Positions 9,546 through 17,938 of a stretch of DNA of 64,000 nucleotides are shown piece by piece (within the stretch, counting starts at the first letter, position 1; every line of letters starts with the position of its first letter). Position numbers and translations under genes: made by a program. This DNA comes from Bradyrhizobium guangzhouense. Lineage in GTDB: Bacteria; Pseudomonadota; Alphaproteobacteria; Rhizobiales; Xanthobacteraceae. The stretch spans positions 6,386,001 to 6,450,000 of the forward strand of contig NZ_CP030053.1 of assembly GCF_004114955.1 (NCBI RefSeq), given 5' to 3'. The notes below the pieces were generated by a model. That model saw only the letters and a list, made by a program, of their open reading frames with translations. It had not been told where the DNA came from and searched no databases.

Positions 9546-12500
9546 TCAGACGACAGCGCGTTTCAACACCGGCCCCGCGTCGTCCCCGGCCAGGTCCGTC
9601 TCCGGCTGGAGCGGCGGCGCCATCGGCAGCTCCATCGGCCGCAGCAGCTCGGCCATCTGGTTCGCCGGCAGCGGCTTTGCGATCAGGAAGCCCTGCATCT
9701 CGTCGCAGCCATGGGTGCGCAGGAAGGCCTCCTGCTCGGCGTTCTCGACGCCCTCGGCGACCACGGTCATGCCGAGGGCCTTGCCCATGCTGATGATCGC
9801 CTGCGCGATCGCCTGGTCCTCCGAATCCTGCGGCAAGTCGCGCACGAAGGAGCGATCGATCTTGATGGTGTCGATCGGGAAATGCTTCATCAGCGACATC
9901 GACGAATAGCCGGTGCCGAAATCGTCGATGGCAAGGCGGATGCCGCGGCTCTGGATGGCGTCGAGCACCTTCAGCGCGCGACCGACATTGCGCATCATCA
10001 TGCTCTCGGTGACTTCGAGCTGGAGCAGCACCGGCGACATCCCGGAGGCCGCCAGGGCCTCGTCGACGTCCTGCAACAGATGCTCGTCGGCGAACTGCCG
10101 CGGCGACAGGTTCACCGCCATCGACAGCGGGAGCAGGCCGCGGCGCTGCCAGGCCATCGCCTGTGCGCAAGCTTCGTTCAGCACCCAGCGACCGATCGGC
10201 ACGATCAGGCCGGTTTCTTCCGCAAGCGGGATGAACTGCGCCGGCGAGACGTTGCCGAGATCGGGATGGCTCCAGCGCAGCAGCGCCTCAACGCCGGTGA
10301 TCTGCCCCGTCTCCATGTCGACCTTGGGCTGGTAATGCAGCGAGAACTGCTCGCGCTCCAGCGCCCGGCGCAGCGCGCTCTCGAGCGACAGCCGCTCGAT
10401 CGACTGCGTCTTCACTTCGTTGGAGAAGAAGCGATAGCCGTTCTTGCCGTCTTCCTTGGCGAGATACATCGCCATGTCGGCATTCTTGGTCAGGGTCTGT
10501 GCATCGGCACCGTTGGCCGGATACATCGCTATACCAATCGACGCCGTGGTGTGGCACTCGTGGCCGGCGAGCTCCATGGGCTCGGCGAGCGCGGCGAGCA
10601 ACTCGGTCGCGATGTGCTGGACGGCGTCGATCTGGCCGCACTGATCGAGGATCACCACGAACTCGTCGCCGCCGAGCCGCGCCACCACGTCGCTCGCGCG
10701 CAGCGCATTGCGCAGGCGGTTCGCGACCTCGAGCAGCAGCAGATCGCCGGCCTCGTGCCCGAGCGAGTCGTTGATGACCTTGAAGCGGTCGAGATCGATG
10801 AACAGCAATGCGAAGCGGTGGTCGTGGCGCTGAGCTTCCTCGATCGCGCCGCGCAGCAGCCCGTTGAAGGTTTCCCGGTTCGGCAAATCGGTCAGGCTGT
10901 CATGCGAGGCGAGGTATTCGATCCGCTCGTCGGCCTCGTTCTTCTCGTCGGCGCGATCGAAATTCTCCATCGCGAAAGAGACGTTGTCGGCGAGGCGCTC
11001 CAGCAGCTCGACGAACTCGGTCGTGAAGGTCTCATACTCCGTCGACATGTAGATCATGACGCCGACCGCCTTGTCGTGCGTGATCAGCGGGAATGCCGCG
11101 CCGGAGCGCGCGCCGTCGGCCCGGACGACGGCATGGAAGGCGCTGACACGACTGTCGTTGACATAGTCGTTGCTGATGCAAGGCTGGCGCGTGCGGAACG
11201 CCGTTCCGCTCATGCCACGGCCTTCGGGCCGGCCGGCGTCGATGGAGAGACGGACGTTGCGGGTGGTGTCGGCGGACGGCCCCGCGGTCGCGACGATCGC
11301 GAGCTGATCGCTGTCGGCGCTGGCGAGCGCAATGGTCGTCGAGGTGAACTTGCCGCCGGCGGAGGCGGCCTGGCAGACGAGCTCGAACAGCTCGGTGCGG
11401 GACTTGGCGCGCACGATCGCTTCATTGGTGGCGCTCAGCGCCGCGAACATGCGCGTCAGGCGTTCCTTCTGCGCCTCGGTGCGGGCCTTTTCTTCGGCGC
11501 GATTGAAGTTGTCGAGCGCAAAGGAGACATTTTCCGCCAGGCGCCCAAGCAGCTCGACCAGGTCCGGGGTGAACGTATTCTCTTCGGGCGCGAGAAACAG
11601 CAGAATTCCGATCGGTTCAACGCCGGCACGGAGCAGCGGAAAGCTGGCTGCCGCGCGCGTCCCATCCTCTTTCGCCCTCTCATGCCAGTGGGTCGATCGC
11701 GGGTCATTCAGATAATCGTTGATGACGCTGGGCCGGCGGGTTCGCAGCGAAGTCCCGATCATCCCCTCCCCCTCGGGATGCCCCGGCGACACGCAACACG
11801 TGCGCCCGGCCATTCGCTCGTGAAGGCGTCCCTTGACCGCGACGACGCGAACGAGTTCGCGCGTCTCGTCGAGGATTCCGATCGTCGTCGAGGCGAACAC
11901 ATCGCCCAGCACGGCCGCCTGGCACACCACCTCGAACAGCTCTTCGCGTGTCTTCGCGCGCATGATCGCTTCGTTGGTGGTACTCAGCGCCTCGAACATG
12001 CTGGTGAGGCGATTGCGCTGCTTGTCGGCTTTCGCCTTCTCGTTCTCACGATCGAAATTCTCGAGCGCGAAGGCGACATTGGCCTGCAGCCGCTGCAGCA
12101 GCTCGACAAACTCCGGCGTGAACGTGCCACACTCCGGCGAATTGAACACGAATACGCCCTCGATGCGGTCGCCGTTGAACAGCGGCAACGCCGCGGCGGA
12201 TCCGATGCCGGTGCGGCGGGCATTGTCCGCCCAGGGCTTGATCCGGTCGTCGGACAGCACATCATTGCTGATGCAGGGCTGGCGCGTGCGGAAGGCCGTT
12301 CCGGTCAGCCCGCGCCCCTCGGGCACCTGATCGGAGGTCGAAAATTTGAAGCCGCGAACCGTATCCGCGTTCGGACCATAGCAGGCGGCAACGCGGAGCA
12401 GCTCGGCCTGGTGATCGACCAGCGCTATGGCGGCCGAGGTGAATTTCGCGCCCTTTGCAGTCGCTTCACAAACGAGGTCGAACAGCTCGGCCCGCGAGTG

Positions 12501-13715
12501 GGCGCGCAGGATCGCCTCGTTGGTCGCACTCAGCGCCGCATACATGCGCGCGAGGCGCTCCTCCTCCTCGGCGATCCGCGCCTTCTCGGCCTCACGGTCG
12601 AAATTGTCGACCGCGAAGCAGACGTTCTCGGCGATGCGCAGCATCAATCCGACGACTTCCTCGTCCCTGGCCCAGGACTGGCTGAGGAACGACAGAATGA
12701 CGCCGATGCTTCGGCCGTGCTTGACCAGCGGCGCGGCGACTAGCGCCGCGACGCCGGTATTGATATTGGACTGCTCCCACGGCGTCCCCTTGGTGCGGCG
12801 CGCGAGATCGCGCTCGATGATGGGTTTCTGTGTTCGAAACACCTCGCCGGAAATGCCGCGCCCGTAGGGATTCTCGGCATCTGCGGAGTAATGGGTCCGC
12901 GCCACAATCTCCAGATTCTCGCCGGTGCCCGCGACGGGCTTCAGCCAATGGGAGTCCTGTTCCTTCAGCAGGACGAAGGTTGCGATCGATTTTCCGCCAT
13001 GCACCGAGGCGTCGCAGACGAGCTGATACAGCTCCTGCTCTGTCTTGGCGCGCAGGATGGCTTCATTGGTCGCACTGAGCGCACTGAACATCCGGTTGAG
13101 CCGCCGCGTCGCCCGCTCGCTATTCTGCCGCGCGGTCTCGCGCGAAAAATTCTCCAGCGCATAGGAAATGTTGGCCGACATACGCTCGAACAGCGAGACC
13201 ATCTCGTCGCTCAGCGAGCCGGCCTCGCTGCGGGTCACGAACAGCACGCCGATACTTGTGCCGTTACACAGAAGCGGGAGTGCCGCTGCGGCACCGATAT
13301 TCGCTCTGGCCGCGCCCTCACGCCATGCCAGCGAGCGCGGATCGTTCAAATAGTCGTTGCTGATGCAGAGCTTCCGGCTGCGAAACGCTTCACCGCCGAC
13401 GCCCAAGCCCTCGGGTGCGCCGGCTTCGGTGGTGATCTTGATCGCGCGCAGGCGCGCGACGTCGTCGCCACGCCCGGCAGCGAAGCGCAAGTGCTGGCCC
13501 TCCGGCTCCACCAGGAACACGGCGACGGCCATGAAGTCCCCGCTCGAAAACCCGGCGTCGCAGACCATCTGGTACAGCGCGTCCGGCGATTTCGCGTAGA
13601 GGATCGCTTCATTAATGGCGCTCAGCGCCGCAAAAGTGCGCGCGAGTGACGTCGGCACGATCTCAACTCCCGGGCATTTCTGCCGATTTATCCCGGGTAC
13701 TTTATGAACTGACAT
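9546..13715 (-). CDS. Five-GAF GGDEF-EAL c-di-GMP signalling protein
   Basis: 1389 residues, no membrane helix or signal peptide. Five GAF domains start at about residues 28, 210, 392, 574 and 757, each opening with ALSxTNEAI and ending in a helical linker like ENFDRExEKA. A GGDEF domain follows with intact GGDEF (1015-1019) and an RxxD inhibitory site (1006-1009), then an EAL domain with EAL (1143-1145), DDFGTGYSS and KIDRSFV, so both cyclase and phosphodiesterase residues are present. It makes or degrades c-di-GMP in response to several small-molecule or redox cues. It ends 40 bases from the GT26 gene in convergent orientation; control of exopolysaccharide is plausible but is inference from position. 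Ligands unknown. Confidence 0.93.
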   Translation of the reverse strand: MSVHKVPGINRQKCPGVEIVPTSLARTFAALSAINEAILYAKSPDALYQMVCDAGFSSGDFMAVAVFLVEPEGQHLRFAAGRGDDVARLRAIKITTEAGAPEGLGVGGEAFRSRKLCISNDYLNDPRSLAWREGAARANIGAAAALPLLCNGTSIGVLFVTRSEAGSLSDEMVSLFERMSANISYALENFSRETARQNSERATRRLNRMFSALSATNEAILRAKTEQELYQLVCDASVHGGKSIATFVLLKEQDSHWLKPVAGTGENLEIVARTHYSADAENPYGRGISGEVFRTQKPIIERDLARRTKGTPWEQSNINTGVAALVAAPLVKHGRSIGVILSFLSQSWARDEEVVGLMLRIAENVCFAVDNFDREAEKARIAEEEERLARMYAALSATNEAILRAHSRAELFDLVCEATAKGAKFTSAAIALVDHQAELLRVAACYGPNADTVRGFKFSTSDQVPEGRGLTGTAFRTRQPCISNDVLSDDRIKPWADNARRTGIGSAAALPLFNGDRIEGVFVFNSPECGTFTPEFVELLQRLQANVAFALENFDRENEKAKADKQRNRLTSMFEALSTTNEAIMRAKTREELFEVVCQAAVLGDVFASTTIGILDETRELVRVVAVKGRLHERMAGRTCCVSPGHPEGEGMIGTSLRTRRPSVINDYLNDPRSTHWHERAKEDGTRAAASFPLLRAGVEPIGILLFLAPEENTFTPDLVELLGRLAENVSFALDNFNRAEEKARTEAQKERLTRMFAALSATNEAIVRAKSRTELFELVCQAASAGGKFTSTTIALASADSDQLAIVATAGPSADTTRNVRLSIDAGRPEGRGMSGTAFRTRQPCISNDYVNDSRVSAFHAVVRADGARSGAAFPLITHDKAVGVMIYMSTEYETFTTEFVELLERLADNVSFAMENFDRADEKNEADERIEYLASHDSLTDLPNRETFNGLLRGAIEEAQRHDHRFALLFIDLDRFKVINDSLGHEAGDLLLLEVANRLRNALRASDVVARLGGDEFVVILDQCGQIDAVQHIATELLAALAEPMELAGHECHTTASIGIAMYPANGADAQTLTKNADMAMYLAKEDGKNGYRFFSNEVKTQSIERLSLESALRRALEREQFSLHYQPKVDMETGQITGVEALLRWSHPDLGNVSPAQFIPLAEETGLIVPIGRWVLNEACAQAMAWQRRGLLPLSMAVNLSPRQFADEHLLQDVDEALAASGMSPVLLQLEVTESMMMRNVGRALKVLDAIQSRGIRLAIDDFGTGYSSMSLMKHFPIDTIKIDRSFVRDLPQDSEDQAIAQAIISMGKALGMTVVAEGVENAEQEAFLRTHGCDEMQGFLIAKPLPANQMAELLRPMELPMAPPLQPETDLAGDDAGPVLKRAVV

Positions 13716-13955
13716 CGCCTAAGTGGTCGTTATTGCGGCGGGGAAACCGCCAATCAGAGTGAACGAGCAACGAATGACGGCTAGAAAACTTCCGGGAATA
13801 CCGCCCCGCGGGAGGAAAGCTTCGACGAAAGGCGCGCTCTGTTTACGAATTTGCAGCCCTGTATTGGTTTACGGGAGATTGATATCGCACTCGGGCTTTG
13901 AGACGATGGCCTCCAACGAGCAGCCCGTGAAGGGCACGAAAGCCGAGGGAACGCC

Positions 13956-15008
13956 ATGCCGATCGTTAGGGCCGACCGCCTCACGCGCGTCAGCGCTGCG
14001 CTGCTCCGTGCCGCCGGCGCCTCCGAGGAAGAGGCCGATGCCGTTGCCGTCGGCTGCGTCAACGCCAATCTCGCCGGTCACGATTCGCACGGCGTGATCG
14101 CGGTTCCCACCTATATCGACCGCATCAAGGCCGGGCACATCGTCCCCGGTGCGGCCTGGACCATCGTCCAGGAATCGCCGACCACGACCGTGATCGACGG
14201 ACACTGGGGCTTCGGCTTTCACGTCAACGCCAAGGCGATGGCGCTGACGATCGAAAAGGCGAAGACCGCGAATGTCGCCGCCTGCACCGTGTTCCGGCAA
14301 AGCCATGTCGGCCGCCTCGCCGCCTATCCGCTGATGGCGATGCGCGAGGGCATGATCGGGATCGCGACTGCCGATTCAGGCCGCTCGCCAAAACACGTCG
14401 CGCCGTTCGGTGGCAAGGAAGCGCGGCTTGGCACCAACCCGATCTCGATCGCCGTGCCGTCCGATCTCGAGGCGCCGTTCTACCTGGACATGGCGACGTC
14501 GGCGGTCGCGGCCGGCAAGATCCAGCTCGCCGTCGCCCGCGGCGAGGAGATCCCCACGGGATGGATCATCGATGCCGAGGGCCGGCACACCACCGATCCC
14601 ACGCAGTATCGCAAGGGCGGCGCGCTGCTGCCGCTCGGCGGCACGGAGGGTTACAAGGGCAGCGGTCTCGCCGCGATGGTCGAGGTGCTATGCGGCCTTC
14701 TCACGGGGCTCGGCTTCGGCGTCGAACCGACGGGACGGCACAATGACGGATGCTTCATGGCGGTGTTCAACGTCGCCGCATTCCGCCCGCTGCAGGAGTT
14801 CAAGCGCGAAGTTGCGGAGTTCGCGCGCTATCTGAAATCGACGCCGCCGTCCGAGGGCAGCAAGGGCGTCTATTATCCCGGCGAGCTCGAGGGTTTGCGC
14901 GAGCATCAGCGATGGCGCGACGGCATCGCGGTCGAAGACGCGACCTGGGAGAAGCTACGCGCGCTGGCGCGCGACTACAGGCTCGACACCGTCCTCGATC
15001 TATCCTGA
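13956..15008 (+). CDS. Ldh2-type malate/lactate/ureidoglycolate dehydrogenase family
   Basis: 350 residues, the usual size for the Ldh_2 family of NAD(P)-dependent 2-hydroxyacid oxidoreductases. Seen: GHDSHGV at 41-47 with the catalytic-type His45, the SHVGRLAAY loop, GTNPISIAVP, LDMATSAVAAGKI and the C-terminal GTEGYKGSGLAAMVEVL nucleotide-site motif. Soluble. It is the first gene of a three-gene operon with a flavin monooxygenase and an FAH-type hydrolase, which suggests a catabolic route that oxidises a hydroxyacid; substrate unknown. AGGGA precedes ATG 13956. The upstream 240 bases separate it from the divergent GGDEF-EAL gene. Confidence 0.87.
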   Translation: MPIVRADRLTRVSAALLRAAGASEEEADAVAVGCVNANLAGHDSHGVIAVPTYIDRIKAGHIVPGAAWTIVQESPTTTVIDGHWGFGFHVNAKAMALTIEKAKTANVAACTVFRQSHVGRLAAYPLMAMREGMIGIATADSGRSPKHVAPFGGKEARLGTNPISIAVPSDLEAPFYLDMATSAVAAGKIQLAVARGEEIPTGWIIDAEGRHTTDPTQYRKGGALLPLGGTEGYKGSGLAAMVEVLCGLLTGLGFGVEPTGRHNDGCFMAVFNVAAFRPLQEFKREVAEFARYLKSTPPSEGSKGVYYPGELEGLREHQRWRDGIAVEDATWEKLRALARDYRLDTVLDLS

Positions 15009-15029
15009 CACAATCCGGAGAACAGCAGC

Positions 15030-16397
15030 ATGTTCAGGCAGATGGTCCTGGTCGGCTTCCTTCAGGCGCAGAACTGCACGAACTTGCCGAGCTCGTGGCG
15101 GCATCCGGACTCGCGCAGCGATTCAATGTCGGCGGATTATTACCAGGAGATCGCGAAAATTCTCGAAGCCGGCAAATTCCACATGGCTTTCTTCGACGAT
15201 CGTCTCGCCATGCCGGACCGCTACGGCAATGATCACGCCCACACCGTCGAATACGGCATCCGTTGCGTGAAGATGGATCCGCTGATCGTGCTGACCACGA
15301 TGGGCATGGTGACCGACAAGCTCGGCTTGGGCGCGACCTGCTCAACGACTTACTACGAGCCATTCGATGTCGCCCGCCGCTTTGCCACGCTCGATCTGAT
15401 GTCGGGCGGGCGCGCGGGCTGGAACGTCGTGACCTCGCTCAACGACGGCGAAGCACTGAACATGGGACGCGACTCCCATCCCGAGCATGATTCCCGCTAC
15501 GACAAGGCCGACGAGTTCATGGAGGTGGTGCTCGGCCATTGGGACACCTGGGAAGACGGCGCGCTGATCATGGACAAGACCAGCGGCCGCTTTGCCGATC
15601 CGAGCAAGGTGAAGCGGCTCGACCACAAGGGACCGGCATTCAAGTCGCGCGGACCTTTCACCGTGCCGCGCTCGCAGCAGGGCCATCCGGTCATCATCCA
15701 GGCTGGCGCATCCGGCCGCGGCCAGCGTTTTGCCGGCCGATGGGGCGAGGTGATTTTTACGGCCGCGCGCAATCTCCAGGGCGCCAAGGATGGCTATGCC
15801 GCCGTGCGCAACGAAGCCGCGAAGGCCGGACGCGATCCGGATCAGATGTTCCTCTGCAATCTGACCACGCCGGTCTGCGCCGCGACCAGGGCGGAAGCCG
15901 AGGACAAGATGGCGCTGATCAACAAGTTGCCGCTCGAGATCGACGCGCTGTCGCTGCTATCGGAAGCGCTCAATTACGACTTCGCCTCGAAGGATCTCGA
16001 CGCGCCCCTGACGACGGATGACCTCAAGAGCATGCAGGGCATCCTGGGCATCCGCGACGGCGTGCTGAAGACCTCTGGCAAGAGCAATCCGAGCGCGCGC
16101 GACTTCGTCACCTTCTCCGGCCGCGGCCAGGTGCATGACGCCATGGTCGGCGGTCCCAGGGAGATCGCGGACAAGCTTGAAGAGATGTTCGTCGAGCGCG
16201 GCTGCGATGGCTTTGTCATCGCGGCCACTTACGTGCCAGGCTCCTATGCCGATTTCGTGCAGCATGTGGTGCCGGAATTGCAGCGGCGCGGCCTGTTCCA
16301 GAAGGACTATCGCGGCAAGACGCTGCGGGAGAATCTCGGCTTGAAGCGGCCCGCCGCCGGCGCGTGGAAGGTGCAGCCGCGTGATGCTGCGGAATAA
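15030..16397 (+). CDS. NtaA/SnaA/DszA-family FMN-dependent monooxygenase
   Basis: 455 residues of the bacterial luciferase-like superfamily. Typical blocks: SWRHPDS near the start, GKFHMAFFDDR, LGATCSTTYYEPFDVARRFA, TLDLMSGGRAGWNVVTS, HDSRYDKADEFMEVV, PVIIQAGASGRGQRFA and, late, GGPREIADKLEEMF. This subgroup uses reduced FMN from a separate reductase to oxidise amines, sulfur compounds or aminopolycarboxylates; no reductase gene is adjacent. CCGGAG lies before ATG 15030. It is 21 bases after the dehydrogenase and 15 before the FAH gene. A paralogue of the same family is at 32147-33526. Confidence 0.9.
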   Translation: MFRQMVLVGFLQAQNCTNLPSSWRHPDSRSDSMSADYYQEIAKILEAGKFHMAFFDDRLAMPDRYGNDHAHTVEYGIRCVKMDPLIVLTTMGMVTDKLGLGATCSTTYYEPFDVARRFATLDLMSGGRAGWNVVTSLNDGEALNMGRDSHPEHDSRYDKADEFMEVVLGHWDTWEDGALIMDKTSGRFADPSKVKRLDHKGPAFKSRGPFTVPRSQQGHPVIIQAGASGRGQRFAGRWGEVIFTAARNLQGAKDGYAAVRNEAAKAGRDPDQMFLCNLTTPVCAATRAEAEDKMALINKLPLEIDALSLLSEALNYDFASKDLDAPLTTDDLKSMQGILGIRDGVLKTSGKSNPSARDFVTFSGRGQVHDAMVGGPREIADKLEEMFVERGCDGFVIAATYVPGSYADFVQHVVPELQRRGLFQKDYRGKTLRENLGLKRPAAGAWKVQPRDAAE

Positions 16398-16412
16398 CGA
16401 CGAGGACACAAT

Positions 16413-17198
16413 ATGCGCTGGCTGAAATTCACCGCCTCCGGCAAGACCTCCTGGGGAATCATGGACGGCGACCAGGTGATCGCGGTCGACGGAGATCCGT
16501 TCGGCGAATGGCAGCGCACGTCGCGCACGCATCCGCTGGCGCAAGTGAAGATCGAGCTGCCGCTGATCCCGCGCACCTTCTATTGCGTCGGCCTGAATTA
16601 CCTGAAACACCTCAAGGAAGCCGCCGACAAGGCCGGCACGGTGCCGGCCGTGCCCGACAGGCCCGAGATCGGCTACCGCGCCCAGAATGCGCTGATCGCG
16701 CATGACGAGGATGTCGTGATTCCGTCCTTTGCGACGGAGAATATCCATTACGAGGGCGAGCTCGTGGTCGTCATCGGCAAGAAGGCGAAGCATCTGACCG
16801 AACAGAACGCGATGGATTGCGTGTTCGGCTACACCATCGGCAACGACGTCAGCGAGCGGTCATGGCAGAAGGCCGATCGCGGCTTATGGCGCTCGAAGAA
16901 TGCCGACACGTTCAAGCCGATGGGCCCGTGGATCGAGACCGAGGCCGACATCGCGAAAATGGAGACCATCGTCCGCGTCAACGGCAAGGAGACCAACCGC
17001 TTCGCGACCCGCGACATGATCTTTGGTGTGGTGCCGTTCCTGGTCGAGCTGACGAAGTATTTCACGCTGTGGCCGGGCGACGTGATGTGGATGGGCACCG
17101 ACGGTGCGTCGCCCGACATCAAGCACGGCGATGTCGTGGAGATCGAGATCACCGGCGTCGGGACGCTGCGGAACAGGTTTGTGCGGGAGCAGAGGTAG
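16413..17198 (+). CDS. Fumarylacetoacetate hydrolase (FAH) family protein
   Basis: 261 residues. The FAH fold is shown by FYCVGLNYLKHLKEA, IHYEGELVVVIGKKAK (metal-binding glutamates), FGYTIGNDVSERSWQ and the C-terminal GDVMWMGTDGASPDIKHGD preceding VVEIEITGVGTLRN. Family members cleave or decarboxylate beta-diketo acids, hydrate dienoates or act as acylpyruvases, using a divalent metal. As the last gene of this operon it may process the ketoacid made by the dehydrogenase. GAGGACACAAT precedes ATG 16413. A nested palindromic repeat follows the stop codon. Confidence 0.88.
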   Translation: MRWLKFTASGKTSWGIMDGDQVIAVDGDPFGEWQRTSRTHPLAQVKIELPLIPRTFYCVGLNYLKHLKEAADKAGTVPAVPDRPEIGYRAQNALIAHDEDVVIPSFATENIHYEGELVVVIGKKAKHLTEQNAMDCVFGYTIGNDVSERSWQKADRGLWRSKNADTFKPMGPWIETEADIAKMETIVRVNGKETNRFATRDMIFGVVPFLVELTKYFTLWPGDVMWMGTDGASPDIKHGDVVEIEITGVGTLRNRFVREQR

Positions 17199-17204
17199 GT
17201 ACCG

Positions 17205-17326
17205 GTGCCGTAGGGTGGGTTAGCGAAGCGTAACCCACCACTGTGTATCTCCGTGGAAACAGAAGCGGTGGGTTACGCCGAGCAGACGCGCGTCGCGCAT
17301 CTGCTCGGCTAACCTACCTACGGCAC
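17205..17326. repeat. Nested palindromic intergenic repeat
   Basis: 122 bases between convergent genes. Outer arms read GTGCCGTAGGG at the left and CCTACCTACGGCAC at the right. Inside are GGTGGGTTA with TAACCCACC (17213-17239), a second GGTGGGTTACGC near 17267, and a 10-base stem GCCGAGCAGA / TCTGCTCGGC (about 17277-17310). The structure may act as a bidirectional terminator; the TAACCCACC unit is reminiscent of repeats common in Bradyrhizobium intergenic DNA. Confidence 0.75.
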
Positions 17327-17330
17327 TTCT

Positions 17331-17786
17331 TCAAAACGGCAGCGCCACGCTGGTCTTGATCTCCTTCAGCACCACATTGCTGCGGACATAGCGGATGCCG
17401 GGGATGCGGAACATGAACTCGTCGAGGAAGCGGTTGTAGGCCGCCATGTCCTGCACGACGACGCGCAAATGGTAATCGGCATCGCCCGTGGTCGCAAAGC
17501 ACTCCAGAACCTCGCGGCGGGTGGTGACGCGCGAGACGAACTCGTCGACGAATTTGGCGTCGTGCCGCTCCAGTGAAACATGGAGAATGGCCGACATCGC
17601 AAATCCCGCCTGCTCGCGCGCGACAAGGGCCGCATAGCCGCGGATGACGCCGCTGTCCTCGAGCGCGCGCACCCGGCGCCAGCAGGCCGAGGTCGACATG
17701 CCGACCTCATCGGCGAGTTGCTGGTTGGTGGCGCGACCGTCTTTCTGGAGATGGGCAAGAATCAGCGTGTCATGGTCTTCGATCAT
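17331..17786 (-). CDS. Lrp/AsnC family transcriptional regulator
   Basis: 151 residues, standard length. N-terminal winged helix-turn-helix (about 8-55: ILAHLQKDGRATNQQLADEV, then STSACWRRVRALEDSGVI) followed by an RAM/ligand domain (DAKFVDEFVSRV, VLECFATTGDADYHLRVVV). Lrp-family proteins bind amino or aryl-keto acids and assemble into octamers that wrap DNA. It is transcribed divergently from the indolepyruvate oxidoreductase gene and is its obvious candidate regulator, since that substrate derives from aromatic amino acids. It ends 5 bases from the intergenic repeat. Confidence 0.93.
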   Translation of the reverse strand: MIEDHDTLILAHLQKDGRATNQQLADEVGMSTSACWRRVRALEDSGVIRGYAALVAREQAGFAMSAILHVSLERHDAKFVDEFVSRVTTRREVLECFATTGDADYHLRVVVQDMAAYNRFLDEFMFRIPGIRYVRSNVVLKEIKTSVALPF

Positions 17787-17810
17787 CGAGAGCCCTCCAG
17801 TCGATTAAAC

Positions 17811-17886
17811 CTACCAAACTTCGATCGTTCTTGCAAAAATCTACCGTTTTATTGGGTCACGGCGGGATAATTAGGTAAGACCTACC
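17811..17886. promoter_or_regulatory. Candidate Lrp-family operator boxes
   Basis: The 152-base space between the Lrp gene and the oxidoreductase holds three CTACC boxes (17811, 17841, 17882), two of them within ACCTACC, and a TAGGT-AAG-ACCTA inverted repeat at 17872-17884. Centre spacings of about 30 and 41 bases are close to whole helical turns. AT-rich DNA (17830-17875) between them probably holds the divergent promoters. Assignment to the Lrp protein is inference. Confidence 0.45.
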
Positions 17887-17938
17887 AGCGTCCCAGGCCT
17901 AACCTTCGCCATCGGCAGGATGCCGCGCGAGGTCCATC

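Noticed and set aside
9711..12743. 1010-codon plus-strand frame inside the GGDEF-EAL gene
   Set aside because: Antisense shadow in high-GC DNA; the minus-strand protein has five GAF domains and intact GGDEF and EAL motifs.
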